In this document: positions 51,087 through 59,993 of the stretch, piece by piece
Layout of the letters: the number at the start of each line of letters is the position of its first letter
Position numbering within the stretch: the stretch's first letter is position 1
DNA from: JAEUMG01 sp046349315
Lineage (GTDB): Bacteria > Pseudomonadota > Alphaproteobacteria > Rhizobiales > Aestuariivirgaceae
Direction: 5' to 3'
Assembly: GCA_046349315.1 (NCBI GenBank)
Contig: JAXMCQ010000005.1
Span: 191,127 to 255,126 of the forward strand
DNA length: 64,000 bases
The notes under the pieces: generated by a model
What the model saw: only the letters and a program-made list of their open reading frames with translations
Databases searched by the model: none
What the model was told of the DNA's origin: nothing
Made by a program: the position numbers and the translations under genes

Positions 51087-51818
51087 CTAGACCCGTTTTC
51101 CAGCCGTGACCCCGCCATCGACCATGATCACGCTCCCGGTGGCGAAGCCGCATTCGGGCGAGGCGGCGAAGAAGACGGCCTCGGCGATCTCTGCCGGATC
51201 GGCGATCCGCTTCATGTGCGGGAATGACGCCCAGCGCAGGCGTTCGGCTTCGGGATCGGCCGCCTTCATGACCGATTGCTCCATCATGTCGGTTGCAACC
51301 GGGCCCGGACACACGCAGAGCGCGCGTACTTCCGGAGCAAGCTCGACAGCCAATGCCTTGGTCAATCCGATGATGGCACCTTTCGACGCGCAATAGGCGA
51401 CGCAGCCGGCATAGCCGAGCACGCCTGCATCCGAACCGATATTGACGATAACGCCCTTGCGCTTCCGCAAGCTCGGCAGAAATCCGCGCGACAAGAGCCA
51501 GGGTGCGGTGGTGTTGACCGCGATGGTGCGATCCCAATCGGCTTCGCTCGCGGTTGCCATCGGCATGTCCTCGTAAATGCCGGCGCAATTGACCAGCACA
51601 TCGATGTCGCCAACATCGCTGATGAGCTTGTCGATCTGCTCATGTCTGGTGAGATCGGCACCGAAGGCTTGCGCCTTGCCGTCGATTTTGCCGAGCGCGC
51701 CGATCGCCGCCGCGTGCGTCACGCCATGCACCAAGGCTTCATCGCCGATGCGCGCAAAGCGCTTGGCGATGGCGAGGCCGATGCCGCGGCTCGAACCCGT
51801 GATGAGAACGCGCCGCAT
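51087..51818 (-). CDS. SDR family oxidoreductase
   Basis: A 243-residue classical SDR: TGSSRGIG, VNCAG, catalytic Ser in NIGSDAG and YCASKGA, ending SVIMVDGGVTAGKRV. The start ATG at 51818 is immediately adjacent to the stop of the upstream SDR (51819), so the two form an operon. Specificity is unknown; pairs of SDRs like this often act on successive hydroxyls of a sugar acid or polyol. Confidence 0.9.
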   Translation of the reverse strand: MRRVLITGSSRGIGLAIAKRFARIGDEALVHGVTHAAAIGALGKIDGKAQAFGADLTRHEQIDKLISDVGDIDVLVNCAGIYEDMPMATASEADWDRTIAVNTTAPWLLSRGFLPSLRKRKGVIVNIGSDAGVLGYAGCVAYCASKGAIIGLTKALAVELAPEVRALCVCPGPVATDMMEQSVMKAADPEAERLRWASFPHMKRIADPAEIAEAVFFAASPECGFATGSVIMVDGGVTAGKRV

Positions 51819-52586
51819 CTAGAGCCTCCCCGCCGTGCTGCCGCCGTCGATGGCGACCGCCGAGCCGGTCATGAAGGCTGCGGCCGGCGATGCAAGGCAC
51901 AGGACGAATTGCGCGATCTCATCCGGCGAAGCGAGCCTGCCAATCGGATGATAGGCGCGGAAATTCTTGTAGTAATTTTCGGGATCACCCGAATCGCGCG
52001 CGCAATCGGCCATCAATTCGGTGTCCATCGTGCCAGGGCAGATCGCATTGACGCGGATGCCTTGCGGCGCAAGTTCGATCGCCATCGCCTTCGACATGGT
52101 GACGAGACCGTGCTTTGCCGCGACATAGGCGACGTTATTGGCGATCGCATGCAACCCCAATTCGGAAGCGACATTGATGACGAGGCCTTGCGATTGCGCG
52201 AGCAATGGAAGAGCCGCCTGCACCGTGAAGAACGGCGCCTTGAGATTGACGGCGAGATGGATAGCCCAAAGATCGTCGCGCGTCTCCTCGATCGGGCGTT
52301 CGATATTGACCGCGGCATTGTTGACAAGAATGTCGAGCGAGCCATACGCCAATGCCGGTGCAACGCCGTTGCGCGCGCCATCGGCCGTCGCGAGATCGGC
52401 CGGCGCAGCGATGAGACGCTTGCCACCGCCCAGCTTGGCAATGGCGGCTGAAACCATCTCCGCCGTGCGGTCATTCACGAATACCGTCGCCCCGGCCCCG
52501 TGAAAGGACTTGGCGATCGCAAACCCGAGCCCCCTCCCCGCTCCGGTGACCAGCACGGTCTTGTCGCTATAGTCGAAACTGATCAT
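51819..52586 (-). CDS. SDR family oxidoreductase
   Basis: A 255-residue classical SDR with TGAGRGLG, NNAA in place of NNAG, catalytic Ser in NVASELG and YVAAKHG. Ends with SAVAIDGGSTAGRL. First gene of the SDR pair, divergent from the LysR regulator at 52672 with an 85-bp gap that holds a strong hairpin repeat. Confidence 0.9.
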   Translation of the reverse strand: MISFDYSDKTVLVTGAGRGLGFAIAKSFHGAGATVFVNDRTAEMVSAAIAKLGGGKRLIAAPADLATADGARNGVAPALAYGSLDILVNNAAVNIERPIEETRDDLWAIHLAVNLKAPFFTVQAALPLLAQSQGLVINVASELGLHAIANNVAYVAAKHGLVTMSKAMAIELAPQGIRVNAICPGTMDTELMADCARDSGDPENYYKNFRAYHPIGRLASPDEIAQFVLCLASPAAAFMTGSAVAIDGGSTAGRL

Positions 52587-52600
52587 CGCCCCTCTATTTC

Positions 52601-52640
52601 TCTCCCTCCCCGTCTTCGGACCCGGCTTCGGGGAGGGAGA
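52601..52640. repeat. Long perfect palindrome in divergent gap
   Basis: TCTCCCTCCCCG and CGGGGAGGGAGA form a perfect 12-bp stem with a 16-base loop. It resembles the CCCTC-type repeats and lies between the divergent starts of the SDR pair and the LysR gene. Confidence 0.7.
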
Positions 52641-52671
52641 TTTTGCAACTGTCCAACGCTATAACGGCCCC

Positions 52672-53592
52672 ATGGACCTTCGCCAGCTACAATTCCTCGC
52701 AGCCCTTGCGCGCGAGAAGCATTTCACTCGCGCCGCCGCCGCCTGCAACATCTCGCAGCCCACCCTTTCCGGCCGCCTGCGCCAGCTCGAGCAGGAATTG
52801 GGCGTGCCGATCGTCGAGCGCGGCCAGCGCTATCACGGCCTCACCCCCGAAGGCGAAAGGGTGCTGAAATGGGCCCATGTCATTCTCGACAACTGGCAGG
52901 CCATGCAGCAGGAACTCGGCCAGATCAGGGGCCGCAAGGAGGCGCTGACCGGCAAACTGGTGATCGGCGTCGTCCCTTCGGCACTGCCCATGGCCGCCCT
53001 CCTCACCCGCGCCATGCAGAAGGAGCATCCGGGCGTCGATTTCACCATCCTGTCGCATTCGACCGAGGAGATCCTGCGCGGGCTCAATGATTTCTCGCTC
53101 GATGTCGGCGTCGCCTATCTCGACAACGAGCCGATCGACGGCCTTGTCGCTTCGCCGCTTTACCGCGAGCGCTATTGCCTGTTCGTCGCCAATACCCACG
53201 CCCTGGCCGGTCGCAAGACGGTGACCTGGGCGGAAGCCGCCCGCGAGCCCTTGTGCCTCCTCACCCCCAATATGCAGAACCGGCGCATAATCGACCGCGC
53301 CTTCCGCACCGCCCAATGCCAGCCGACGCCCAGGCTTGAGACCAATTCGATCAGCAATTTGTGGTCGGATGTGCGGTTTATGGGCCTTGCCGGCATCATG
53401 CCCGAATATTTCCTGGAGGCCCTGGGGCCGGTCGAAGGCATTACCGCCGTGCCCTTGACCGAACCGGATGTCGAGCACGGCGTTGGATTACTGGTGGTCG
53501 ATCGCGAGCCCTTGGCGCCGATTGTTGCTGCAGTGCAGCATGTCGCCCGCAATTTTGACCCCGCGGCCCTGCAAAAAAGCGCCAAAGGGTGA
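52672..53592 (+). CDS. LysR-family transcriptional regulator, probable formate dehydrogenase regulator
   Basis: A 306-residue LysR protein. Winged HTH at residues 1-62 (MDLRQLQFLAALAREKHFTR, CNISQPTLSGRLRQLEQELG) and the two-lobed co-inducer domain from about 92 (TGKLVIGVVPSALPMAALLT). It directly precedes the formate dehydrogenase operon in the same direction, as fdsR does in other proteobacteria, so it is probably the regulator, but the divergent SDR pair is a second possible target. A short hairpin (53590-53608) covers its stop codon. Confidence 0.88.
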   Translation: MDLRQLQFLAALAREKHFTRAAAACNISQPTLSGRLRQLEQELGVPIVERGQRYHGLTPEGERVLKWAHVILDNWQAMQQELGQIRGRKEALTGKLVIGVVPSALPMAALLTRAMQKEHPGVDFTILSHSTEEILRGLNDFSLDVGVAYLDNEPIDGLVASPLYRERYCLFVANTHALAGRKTVTWAEAAREPLCLLTPNMQNRRIIDRAFRTAQCQPTPRLETNSISNLWSDVRFMGLAGIMPEYFLEALGPVEGITAVPLTEPDVEHGVGLLVVDREPLAPIVAAVQHVARNFDPAALQKSAKG

Positions 53593-53668
53593 TCGGAAAG
53601 CCCGATCAGGCCATCGAAACTACCGATTTGAAGCCATCACGGCGTTCGCGCAGTAGTTAGAATGATTA

Positions 53669-53674
53669 TATAAT
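53669..53674 (+). promoter_or_regulatory. Putative -10 box of the formate dehydrogenase operon
   Basis: A perfect TATAAT lies 41 bp before the fdsG ATG. At 17-18 bp upstream there is only a poor -35 (TTCGCG), which fits an activator-dependent promoter such as a LysR-regulated one. The surrounding AT-rich patch is unusual in this GC-rich window. Confidence 0.4.
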
Positions 53675-53715
53675 ATTGCGGCTTAAGGCCTGATCGACCA
53701 GGCAGGACATTTGGC

Positions 53716-54207
53716 ATGCTTACCAGACCCGAACCACCGCCGGAGGCTGAACGCGCCAGGGCGATCTGCGCCGCCCACGGCGACAAGCCCGATGCGTTGA
53801 TCGAGATCCTGCACGAGTTGCAGCACGACCTTGGCTACGTTCCGGAAGTGGCATTGCCGGCGATTGCCACTGCCTTGAATCTTTCGCGCGCCGAGGTCTA
53901 CGGCGTCGTCAGCTTCTATCACGACTTCCGCCGCTCACCGCCCGGCCGCCACATCGTCCAGATCTGCCGCGCCGAATCCTGCCAGTCGATGCAGAGCGAT
54001 CACTTGTGCAATCACGCAACGGCTTCGCTCAAGACCGGCTTCGGCGAAACCAGCGCGGACGGCCAAGTGACGTTGCAGGCGGTCTATTGCCTTGGCAATT
54101 GCGCGCTCTCTCCTGCCATGATGGTCGATGGCGATCTCTATGGCCGCGTCGATCCCAAGCGCTTCGATGCAATCATGACGAAAACGCGCAAAGGGGCTCA
54201 GGCATGA
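53716..54207 (+). CDS. fdsG: NAD-dependent formate dehydrogenase gamma subunit (NuoE-like)
   Basis: A 163-residue [2Fe-2S] subunit of the cytoplasmic molybdenum formate dehydrogenase. It resembles NuoE: LIEILHELQHDLGYVPEVAL, AEVYGVVSFYHDFR, and the four cluster cysteines in ICRAESCQSM and YCLGNCALSPA. It passes electrons toward the FMN site in FdsB. The stop overlaps the fdsB ATG (ATGA). Confidence 0.93.
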   Translation: MLTRPEPPPEAERARAICAAHGDKPDALIEILHELQHDLGYVPEVALPAIATALNLSRAEVYGVVSFYHDFRRSPPGRHIVQICRAESCQSMQSDHLCNHATASLKTGFGETSADGQVTLQAVYCLGNCALSPAMMVDGDLYGRVDPKRFDAIMTKTRKGAQA

Positions 54208-55757
54208 CCCGCGTTTTCGTTCCGCGCGATTCTGCTGCGCTCTCCGTCGGCGCCGATGACGTTGCCGCGGCGATTGCCGATGAGGCGAAGAAGCGTGGAC
54301 TCAATATCGATCTCGTGCGCACCGGCTCGCGCGGATTGTTGTGGCTCGAGCCTTTGATCGAAGTCGAAACGTCGACCGGCCGCATCGCCTATGGGCCGGT
54401 TCAGCCCGAAGATGTCGCCAAGCTCTTCGATGCCGATTTCCTGTCCGGTGCAAAGCATGCGCTGTCGCATGGCCATACCGACGACATCCCTTATCTCAAG
54501 CGCCAGGAGCGCCTCACCTTCGCACGCATCGGCGTGATCGATCCGGTGTCGATTGCGGATTTCACCGCCCATGGCGGCTATGAGGGCTTGAAGAAAGCGC
54601 TCGAGATGAAGCCGCTAGAGATCGTGACGGCGGTTACCGATTCAGGATTGCGCGGCCGCGGCGGCGCCGGCTTCCCGGCCGGCATCAAGTGGAAGACGGT
54701 TCACGACGCCCAATCTGATCAGAAGTATATTTGCTGCAATGCCGATGAAGGCGATAGCGGCACCTTCGCCGACCGCATGCTGATGGAAGGCGATCCGCTT
54801 ACCCTCGTCGAAGGCATGACGATCGCCGCCATCGCGACCGGTGCAACGCAGGGCTTCATCTATGTGCGCTCGGAATATCCTCACGCGATCGCGACGTTGA
54901 AGCAGGCGATCGCCAATGCGCTCGAAGCAGGTTTTCTCGGCAATGATATTCGCGGGAGCGGCAAGAGCTTCTGGCTCACGGTTCGGACCGGTGCCGGCGC
55001 CTATATTTGCGGTGAAGAAACCGCGATGCTCGAAAGTCTCGAAGGCAAGCGCGGCATGGTGCGCCCCAAGCCGCCGATCCCGGCGCTCATTGGCCTCTTC
55101 GGCAAGCCGACGGTCATCAACAACGTATTGACCTTTGCGGCCACCCCGCAAGTGCTCGCCAAGGGTGCAGCCTTCTATAAGGATTTCGGCATGGGCCGCT
55201 CGCGCGGCACGCAGGCCTTTCAGCTTGCCGGCAACATCAAGCATGGCGGCCTTGTCGAGAAGGCCTTCGGCATATCCTTGCGCGATCTCATCTATGAGTT
55301 CGGCGGCGGCACGCAGTCCGGGCGCCCGGTGCGCGCCGTCCAGGTTGGCGGTCCGCTCGGTTCATACTTGCCGGAAGCGCAGTTCGACCTGCCGATGGAT
55401 TACGAGACCTTCGCCGCCAATGCCGCGATGGTCGGTCATGGCGGCATCGTCGTCTTCGACGACACGGTCGACATGGCGAAGCAGGCACGATTTGCGATGG
55501 AATTCTGCGCGATCGAATCCTGCGGCAAGTGCACGCCCTGCCGTATCGGCTCGACCCGCGGCGTCGAAGTCATCGACCGCATCATTGCCGGCATCGAGCG
55601 CGACCAGAACCTGTTGCTGCTTGACGATCTTTGCCAGACCATGGTCGACGGCTCGCTTTGCGCCATGGGCGGCCTGACGCCGATGCCGGTGCAGAGTGCC
55701 GTCAAGCACTTCCCGGAAGATTTCGACCGGCCGGCCAAGCTCGAGGCCGCGGAATGA
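54204..55757 (+). CDS. fdsB: NAD-dependent formate dehydrogenase beta subunit (NuoF-like)
   Basis: A 517-residue diaphorase subunit with FMN, NAD and a [4Fe-4S] cluster. An N-terminal thioredoxin-like region of about 110 residues precedes the NuoF core: LRGRGGAGFPAGIKW, NADEGDSGTFADRMLM, ICGEETAMLESLEGKRG (FMN/NADH site) and ESCGKCTPCRIGSTRG with the cluster cysteines. Start ATG 54204 overlaps fdsG; the longer frame upstream is a shadow. The next gene, fdsA, is 256 bp away across two repeats. Confidence 0.94.
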   Translation: MTRVFVPRDSAALSVGADDVAAAIADEAKKRGLNIDLVRTGSRGLLWLEPLIEVETSTGRIAYGPVQPEDVAKLFDADFLSGAKHALSHGHTDDIPYLKRQERLTFARIGVIDPVSIADFTAHGGYEGLKKALEMKPLEIVTAVTDSGLRGRGGAGFPAGIKWKTVHDAQSDQKYICCNADEGDSGTFADRMLMEGDPLTLVEGMTIAAIATGATQGFIYVRSEYPHAIATLKQAIANALEAGFLGNDIRGSGKSFWLTVRTGAGAYICGEETAMLESLEGKRGMVRPKPPIPALIGLFGKPTVINNVLTFAATPQVLAKGAAFYKDFGMGRSRGTQAFQLAGNIKHGGLVEKAFGISLRDLIYEFGGGTQSGRPVRAVQVGGPLGSYLPEAQFDLPMDYETFAANAAMVGHGGIVVFDDTVDMAKQARFAMEFCAIESCGKCTPCRIGSTRGVEVIDRIIAGIERDQNLLLLDDLCQTMVDGSLCAMGGLTPMPVQSAVKHFPEDFDRPAKLEAAE

Positions 55758-55785
55758 ACAACGCCTTGAAACTCACACTCTATCC

Positions 55786-55869
55786 GTCACCCCAGCGAAA
55801 GCTGGGGTCCCCTGACGCAGTGCCGCTAGCGGAGATGACTCAGGGGATGCCAGCTTTCGCTGGCATGAC
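55786..55869. repeat. Composite two-hairpin repeat (orientation 2)
   Basis: An 84-bp element. Hairpin CCCCAGC-GAAA-GCTGGGG, CCCCTGA, variable middle with a CCGCTAGCGG palindrome, TCAGGGG, hairpin TGCCAGC-TTTC-GCTGGCA. It is the reverse complement, apart from the middle, of the element at 28904-28986. It lies in the fdsB-fdsA gap. Confidence 0.88.
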
Positions 55870-55895
55870 GGGAGAGACCAATTCCATTTTTTACC

Positions 55896-55989
55896 GTCAT
55901 CCCGGCGAAAGCCGGGACCCAACTATCCGTGCGAACGATGTTGAAGTTTATCACGCTGAACTATGGATCCCGGCTTTCGCGGAAATGAC
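55896..55989. repeat. Two-hairpin repeat, GTCATCCCGGC family (copy B)
   Basis: GTCATCCCGGC-GAAA-GCCGGGAC hairpin, then the linker CCCAACTATCCG shared with 10775-10869, then the right half ATCCCGGCTTTCGCGG, which is degenerate (GGAAAT in place of GGGAT). It ends 24 bp before the fdsA ATG. Confidence 0.85.
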
Positions 55990-56013
55990 GAAATTCCAAT
56001 ACGAGGTGACGCC

Positions 56014-58896
56014 ATGACCCTCATCAGGGAAACCGACTACGGCACGCCGAAGTCCAAATCCGAAAAGCTGGTGACGCTCGAAATCGACGGCCACGAAGTA
56101 ACCGTGCCCGAAGGCACCTCCATCATGCGCGCCGCGATGGAGCTCGGCACCAAGATCCCCAAGCTCTGCGCCACCGACTCGCTCAATTCCTTCGGCTCCT
56201 GCCGGCTTTGCCTCGTCGAGATCGAAGGCCGGAAAGGTACCCCCGCCTCCTGCACGACGCCCGTTGCACCCGGCATCAAGGTCAAGACCCAGACCGACCG
56301 CCTCGCGCAGTTGCGCAAGGGAGTGATGGAACTCTACATCTCCGACCATCCGCTTGACTGCCTGACCTGTGCGGCCAATGGCGACTGCGAATTGCAGGAC
56401 ATGGCGGGTGCCGTTGGCCTGCGCGAAGTGCGCTACGGTTATGAAGGCGACAATCACGTCTTCGCCAAGCGCGATGGCGAAGACAATTTCCGCTACAAGG
56501 CGAAGGATCAGAGCAACCCCTATTTCACCTTCGATCCGGCGAAATGCATCGTCTGCTCGCGCTGCGTGCGCGCCTGCGAAGAGGTGCAGGGCACTTTCGC
56601 ATTGACCATCGACGGCCGCGGCTTTGCCTCGCATGTCTCGGCCGGCATGGACGAGAATTTCCTCGATTCCGAATGCGTGTCCTGCGGCGCCTGCGTCCAG
56701 GCTTGCCCGACCGCGACGCTCACCGAAAAGTCGATCATCGAATTCGGCCAGCCCGATCATTCGGTGGTGACGACCTGCGCTTATTGCGGCGTCGGCTGTT
56801 CCTTCAAGGCCGAAATGCAGGGCGACCGCGTCGTCAACATGGAGCCCTACAAGGATGGCGGCGCCAATGAGGGCCATTCCTGTGTGAAGGGCCGCTTCGC
56901 CTGGGGCTATGCGACGCACAAGGATCGCGTGCTGAAGCCGATGATCCGCGAGAAGATTTCCGATCCTTGGCGCGAAGTGTCCTGGGACGAGGCGATCAAC
57001 TACACGGCCCGGCGCCTGCGCGAAATTCAAGGCAAGTATGGCCGCGGTTCGATCGGCGGCATCACCTCGTCGCGCTGCACGAATGAAGAAGTCTATGCGA
57101 TGCAGAAGATGATCCGCACCGCCTTCGGCAACAACAATGTCGATACTTGCGCGCGCGTATGCCATTCGCCGACCGGCTATGGGCTGAAGCAGACTTTCGG
57201 CACCTCCGCCGGCACGCAGGATTTCAAGAGCGTCGAGGAGAGCGACGTCATTCTCATCATCGGCGCCAATCCGACCGACGGCCATCCGGTCTTTGCCTCG
57301 CGCATGAAGAAGCGCCTGCGCGAAGGTGCCAAGCTCATCGTCGTCGATCCGCGCCGCACCGACATCGTGCGCTCGCCGCATGTCGAGGCCGATTATCACC
57401 TCGCTCTCATGCCCGGCACCAATGTCGCCGTCGTCAATGCGCTTTCGCATGTGATCGTCACTGAAGACCTCGTCGACCACAAATTCGTGGCCGAGCGCTG
57501 CGATCCCGTCGAATTCGCACGCTGGGCGAGTTTCATCGCCGAGCCGCGCAATTCGCCTGAAGCTTTGGAAGCGATCACCGGCGTTCCCGCCGCCGATGTC
57601 CGCGCCGCGGCGCGGCTTTTCGCGACCGGCGGCAATGGCGCCATCTATTACGGCCTCGGCGTCACCGAGCACAGCCAGGGCTCGACCATGGTCATGGGCA
57701 TGGCCAATCTCGCCATGGCGACCGGCAATATCGGCCGCCGCGGCGTCGGCGTTAATCCCCTGCGCGGCCAGAACAACGTCCAGGGCTCCTGCGACATGGG
57801 GTCCTTCCCGCATGAATTCTCGGGCTATCGTCACGTCTCCGACAACACCGTGCGCCAGCTTTTCGAAAGCGTGTGGAAGATACCTCTCGAAGCCGAACCG
57901 GGCTTGCGCATTCCCAACATGTTCAACGCCGCAATCGAAGGTACCTTTAAGGGCATCTTCGTCCAAGGCGAAGATCTTGTGCAGTCGGATCCCGATACCA
58001 ATCACGTAACGGCCGCCTTCGAGCAGATGGAATGCGTCATCGTGCAGGATCTCTTCCTCAACGAGACGGCGGCTTACGCGCATGTCTTTCTGCCCGGCAC
58101 ATCCTTCCTCGAGAAGGATGGCACCTTCACCAATGCCGAGCGCCGCATCAATCGCGTGCGCCCGGTCATGGCGCCCAAGCAGGGCATGCAGGAATGGGAA
58201 GTAGTCTGCCGGGTCGCAACCGCCATGGGCTATCCGATGAGTTACCCCTCGGGTGCCGCGATCATGGACGAGATCGCCCAGGTGACACCGACCTTTGCCG
58301 GCGTCTCCTTCGAGAAGCTCGACAAGGTCGGCTCGCTCCAGTGGCCCTGCAACGACAAGGCGCCGGAAGGCACGCCGATCATGCATGTCGACGGCTTCGT
58401 GCGCGGCAAGGGCCGCTTCATGGTCACCGAATTTGTGCCGACGCCGGAGCGCACCAACCGCTTCTTCCCGCTCATCCTTACGACAGGTCGCATCTTGAGC
58501 CAGTACAATGTCGGCGCCCAGACAAGGCGCACCGGCAATGTCGCCTGGCATCCCGAAGATGTACTTGAGATTCATCCGCATGATGCCGAAGTGCGCGGCA
58601 TTGCCGAGGGCACGATGGTGTCGCTCTCGAGCCGCAAGGGGGCAACGACTCTGCGCGCGGTGATTGCGGATCGCATGCCGCAGGGTGTCGTCTATACGAC
58701 CTTCCATCATCCGGTGACCGGCGCCAATGTGATTACCACCGAGAATTCCGACTGGGCCACCAACTGCCCGGAATACAAAGTGACGGCGGTGCAGGTCTCG
58801 CTCTCCAACCATCCTTCAGAATGGCAGAAGGAATGGGAAGAGCGTGAAAGCGAGAACAAGCGCGTCGGCGTCAAGCCGTTGATTGCGGCGGAGTGA
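56014..58896 (+). CDS. fdsA: NAD-dependent formate dehydrogenase alpha (molybdopterin) subunit
   Basis: A 960-residue catalytic subunit. N-terminal NuoG-like [2Fe-2S] domain (CATDSLNSFGSCRLC), His-Cys cluster region (CLTCAANGDCELQ), two ferredoxin-type [4Fe-4S] clusters (CIVCSRCVRACE and CVSCGACVQACP), the Mo4Fe4S cluster (CAYCGVGC), then the bis-molybdopterin guanine dinucleotide domain. The metal ligand is Cys383 in CARVCHSPTGYG, encoded by TGC, so this is a cysteine and not a selenocysteine enzyme. It oxidises formate to CO2 in the cytoplasm. I chose the ATG at 56014, as the frame to 55963 is within a repeat. Confidence 0.95.
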   Translation: MTLIRETDYGTPKSKSEKLVTLEIDGHEVTVPEGTSIMRAAMELGTKIPKLCATDSLNSFGSCRLCLVEIEGRKGTPASCTTPVAPGIKVKTQTDRLAQLRKGVMELYISDHPLDCLTCAANGDCELQDMAGAVGLREVRYGYEGDNHVFAKRDGEDNFRYKAKDQSNPYFTFDPAKCIVCSRCVRACEEVQGTFALTIDGRGFASHVSAGMDENFLDSECVSCGACVQACPTATLTEKSIIEFGQPDHSVVTTCAYCGVGCSFKAEMQGDRVVNMEPYKDGGANEGHSCVKGRFAWGYATHKDRVLKPMIREKISDPWREVSWDEAINYTARRLREIQGKYGRGSIGGITSSRCTNEEVYAMQKMIRTAFGNNNVDTCARVCHSPTGYGLKQTFGTSAGTQDFKSVEESDVILIIGANPTDGHPVFASRMKKRLREGAKLIVVDPRRTDIVRSPHVEADYHLALMPGTNVAVVNALSHVIVTEDLVDHKFVAERCDPVEFARWASFIAEPRNSPEALEAITGVPAADVRAAARLFATGGNGAIYYGLGVTEHSQGSTMVMGMANLAMATGNIGRRGVGVNPLRGQNNVQGSCDMGSFPHEFSGYRHVSDNTVRQLFESVWKIPLEAEPGLRIPNMFNAAIEGTFKGIFVQGEDLVQSDPDTNHVTAAFEQMECVIVQDLFLNETAAYAHVFLPGTSFLEKDGTFTNAERRINRVRPVMAPKQGMQEWEVVCRVATAMGYPMSYPSGAAIMDEIAQVTPTFAGVSFEKLDKVGSLQWPCNDKAPEGTPIMHVDGFVRGKGRFMVTEFVPTPERTNRFFPLILTTGRILSQYNVGAQTRRTGNVAWHPEDVLEIHPHDAEVRGIAEGTMVSLSSRKGATTLRAVIADRMPQGVVYTTFHHPVTGANVITTENSDWATNCPEYKVTAVQVSLSNHPSEWQKEWEERESENKRVGVKPLIAAE

Positions 58897-58900
58897 TCGG

Positions 58901-59710
58901 ATGAGCCTGCTCGGCCGGCCGCCCGACCAGGACGAAGTGGCACCCGCCACGTCGCGTCCGGCTGTCGGTCGCATCCAGCGGGCTGATGGCGCTGTTGCCG
59001 ACATTCTCTGGCAGATCGCCGAGGAAGTGCCTGTCGCATTGATGTTCAATTCGGAAGGCTTCGCTGTGATGATGGCAACGCCCGCCGATCTGGAAGATTT
59101 CGGCGTCGGCTTTGCGATTGCCGAGCGTGTCGTTCCTGATTCCACCGCGATCGTCGGCGTCATCGCCATGCCGGTCGAAAACGGCTTCGCGGTCGACGTT
59201 GCGCTACGCGACGGGATGACGCCGCCTGCGACGCGGCGTGCCATCGAGGGCCGGAGCGGCTGCGGATTGTGCGGCGTCGAGGATATTGCCGAGGTCGTGA
59301 AACCTGTACGCCGTGTCGCGCGCAATTTCGATCTGGCGGAATCTGCCGTGCGCCGCGCCTTCGAGGCGCTGCCTGCGCATCAGCCGATGAACCGGCTCAA
59401 TCATTCCGTTCATGCCGCGGCCTGGTGCGATCGATCGGGCCAAGTCCTCGTCGCGCGCGAAGATGTGGGGCGTCATAATGCGCTCGACAAACTGATTGGC
59501 GCATTGGCGCGACAAAAGATCGATCCCGGATCGGGCTTCGTCGCGATGACCAGCCGCTGCAGCTTCGAACTCGTGCAGAAGGCCGCCGCCGCCAATATTT
59601 CTTATCTCGCGACGATCTCGGCGCCGACCGCCTTGGCGCTCAAGCTCGCAGGCGAGGCCAATATCGGACTGGCGGTCGCTTCGCGCGAAGGCATCGTGTT
59701 TTTCGGGTGA
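58901..59710 (+). CDS. fdhD: Formate dehydrogenase accessory sulfurtransferase FdhD
   Basis: A 269-residue protein needed to sulfurate the molybdenum cofactor of formate dehydrogenase. The CxxC motif (GRSGCGLCGVED), AREDVGRHNALDKLIG and MTSRCSFELVQKAAAANIS are family hallmarks. Start ATG 58901 lies 4 bp after fdsA. It is followed by fdsD. Confidence 0.94.
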   Translation: MSLLGRPPDQDEVAPATSRPAVGRIQRADGAVADILWQIAEEVPVALMFNSEGFAVMMATPADLEDFGVGFAIAERVVPDSTAIVGVIAMPVENGFAVDVALRDGMTPPATRRAIEGRSGCGLCGVEDIAEVVKPVRRVARNFDLAESAVRRAFEALPAHQPMNRLNHSVHAAAWCDRSGQVLVAREDVGRHNALDKLIGALARQKIDPGSGFVAMTSRCSFELVQKAAAANISYLATISAPTALALKLAGEANIGLAVASREGIVFFG

Positions 59711-59713
59711 GTG

Positions 59714-59953
59714 ATGACTGAGAAGATGACCTCGGAATTGCGCGACATCGTGCGCATGGCAAACCAGATCGCGGCTTTCTTTGCCTCCTATCCGCATGAC
59801 GAAGCGGTGCACGGCGTCGCCGATCACATCACGCATTTCTGGGACCCGCGCATGCGCGCGCATTTGCGCGAGTTGATCGCGTCTGGCGGCCATGGGCTCT
59901 CGCCGCTTGCGGTTGAGGCCGGGAAGGCAATGGACGCCGCTCCCGCGCATTAG
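59714..59953 (+). CDS. fdsD: Formate dehydrogenase delta subunit
   Basis: A 79-residue protein with the FdsD pattern: LRDIVRMANQIAAFFASYPH, VADHITHFWDPRMRAHLREL and LSPLAVEAGKAM. The family is required for maturation or stability of the FdsABG complex. The ATG at 59714 lies 3 bp after fdhD; an in-frame GTG at 59711 is also possible. Last gene of the fds operon. Confidence 0.93.
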   Translation: MTEKMTSELRDIVRMANQIAAFFASYPHDEAVHGVADHITHFWDPRMRAHLRELIASGGHGLSPLAVEAGKAMDAAPAH

Positions 59954-59993
59954 GAAGCGGCCGGCGAAGCCCCCGCAACGGCCGAACGCAAAT

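Noticed and set aside
51276..52451. A 391-codon plus-strand open frame opposite the SDR pair
   Set aside because: Antisense shadow crossing the boundary between two real genes.
55951..58812. A 953-codon open frame on the minus strand opposite fdsA
   Set aside because: It is the antisense frame of a GC-rich gene; the translation is compositionally odd (His/Asp/Gly/Arg-rich, no domain) while fdsA on the plus strand has all catalytic motifs.
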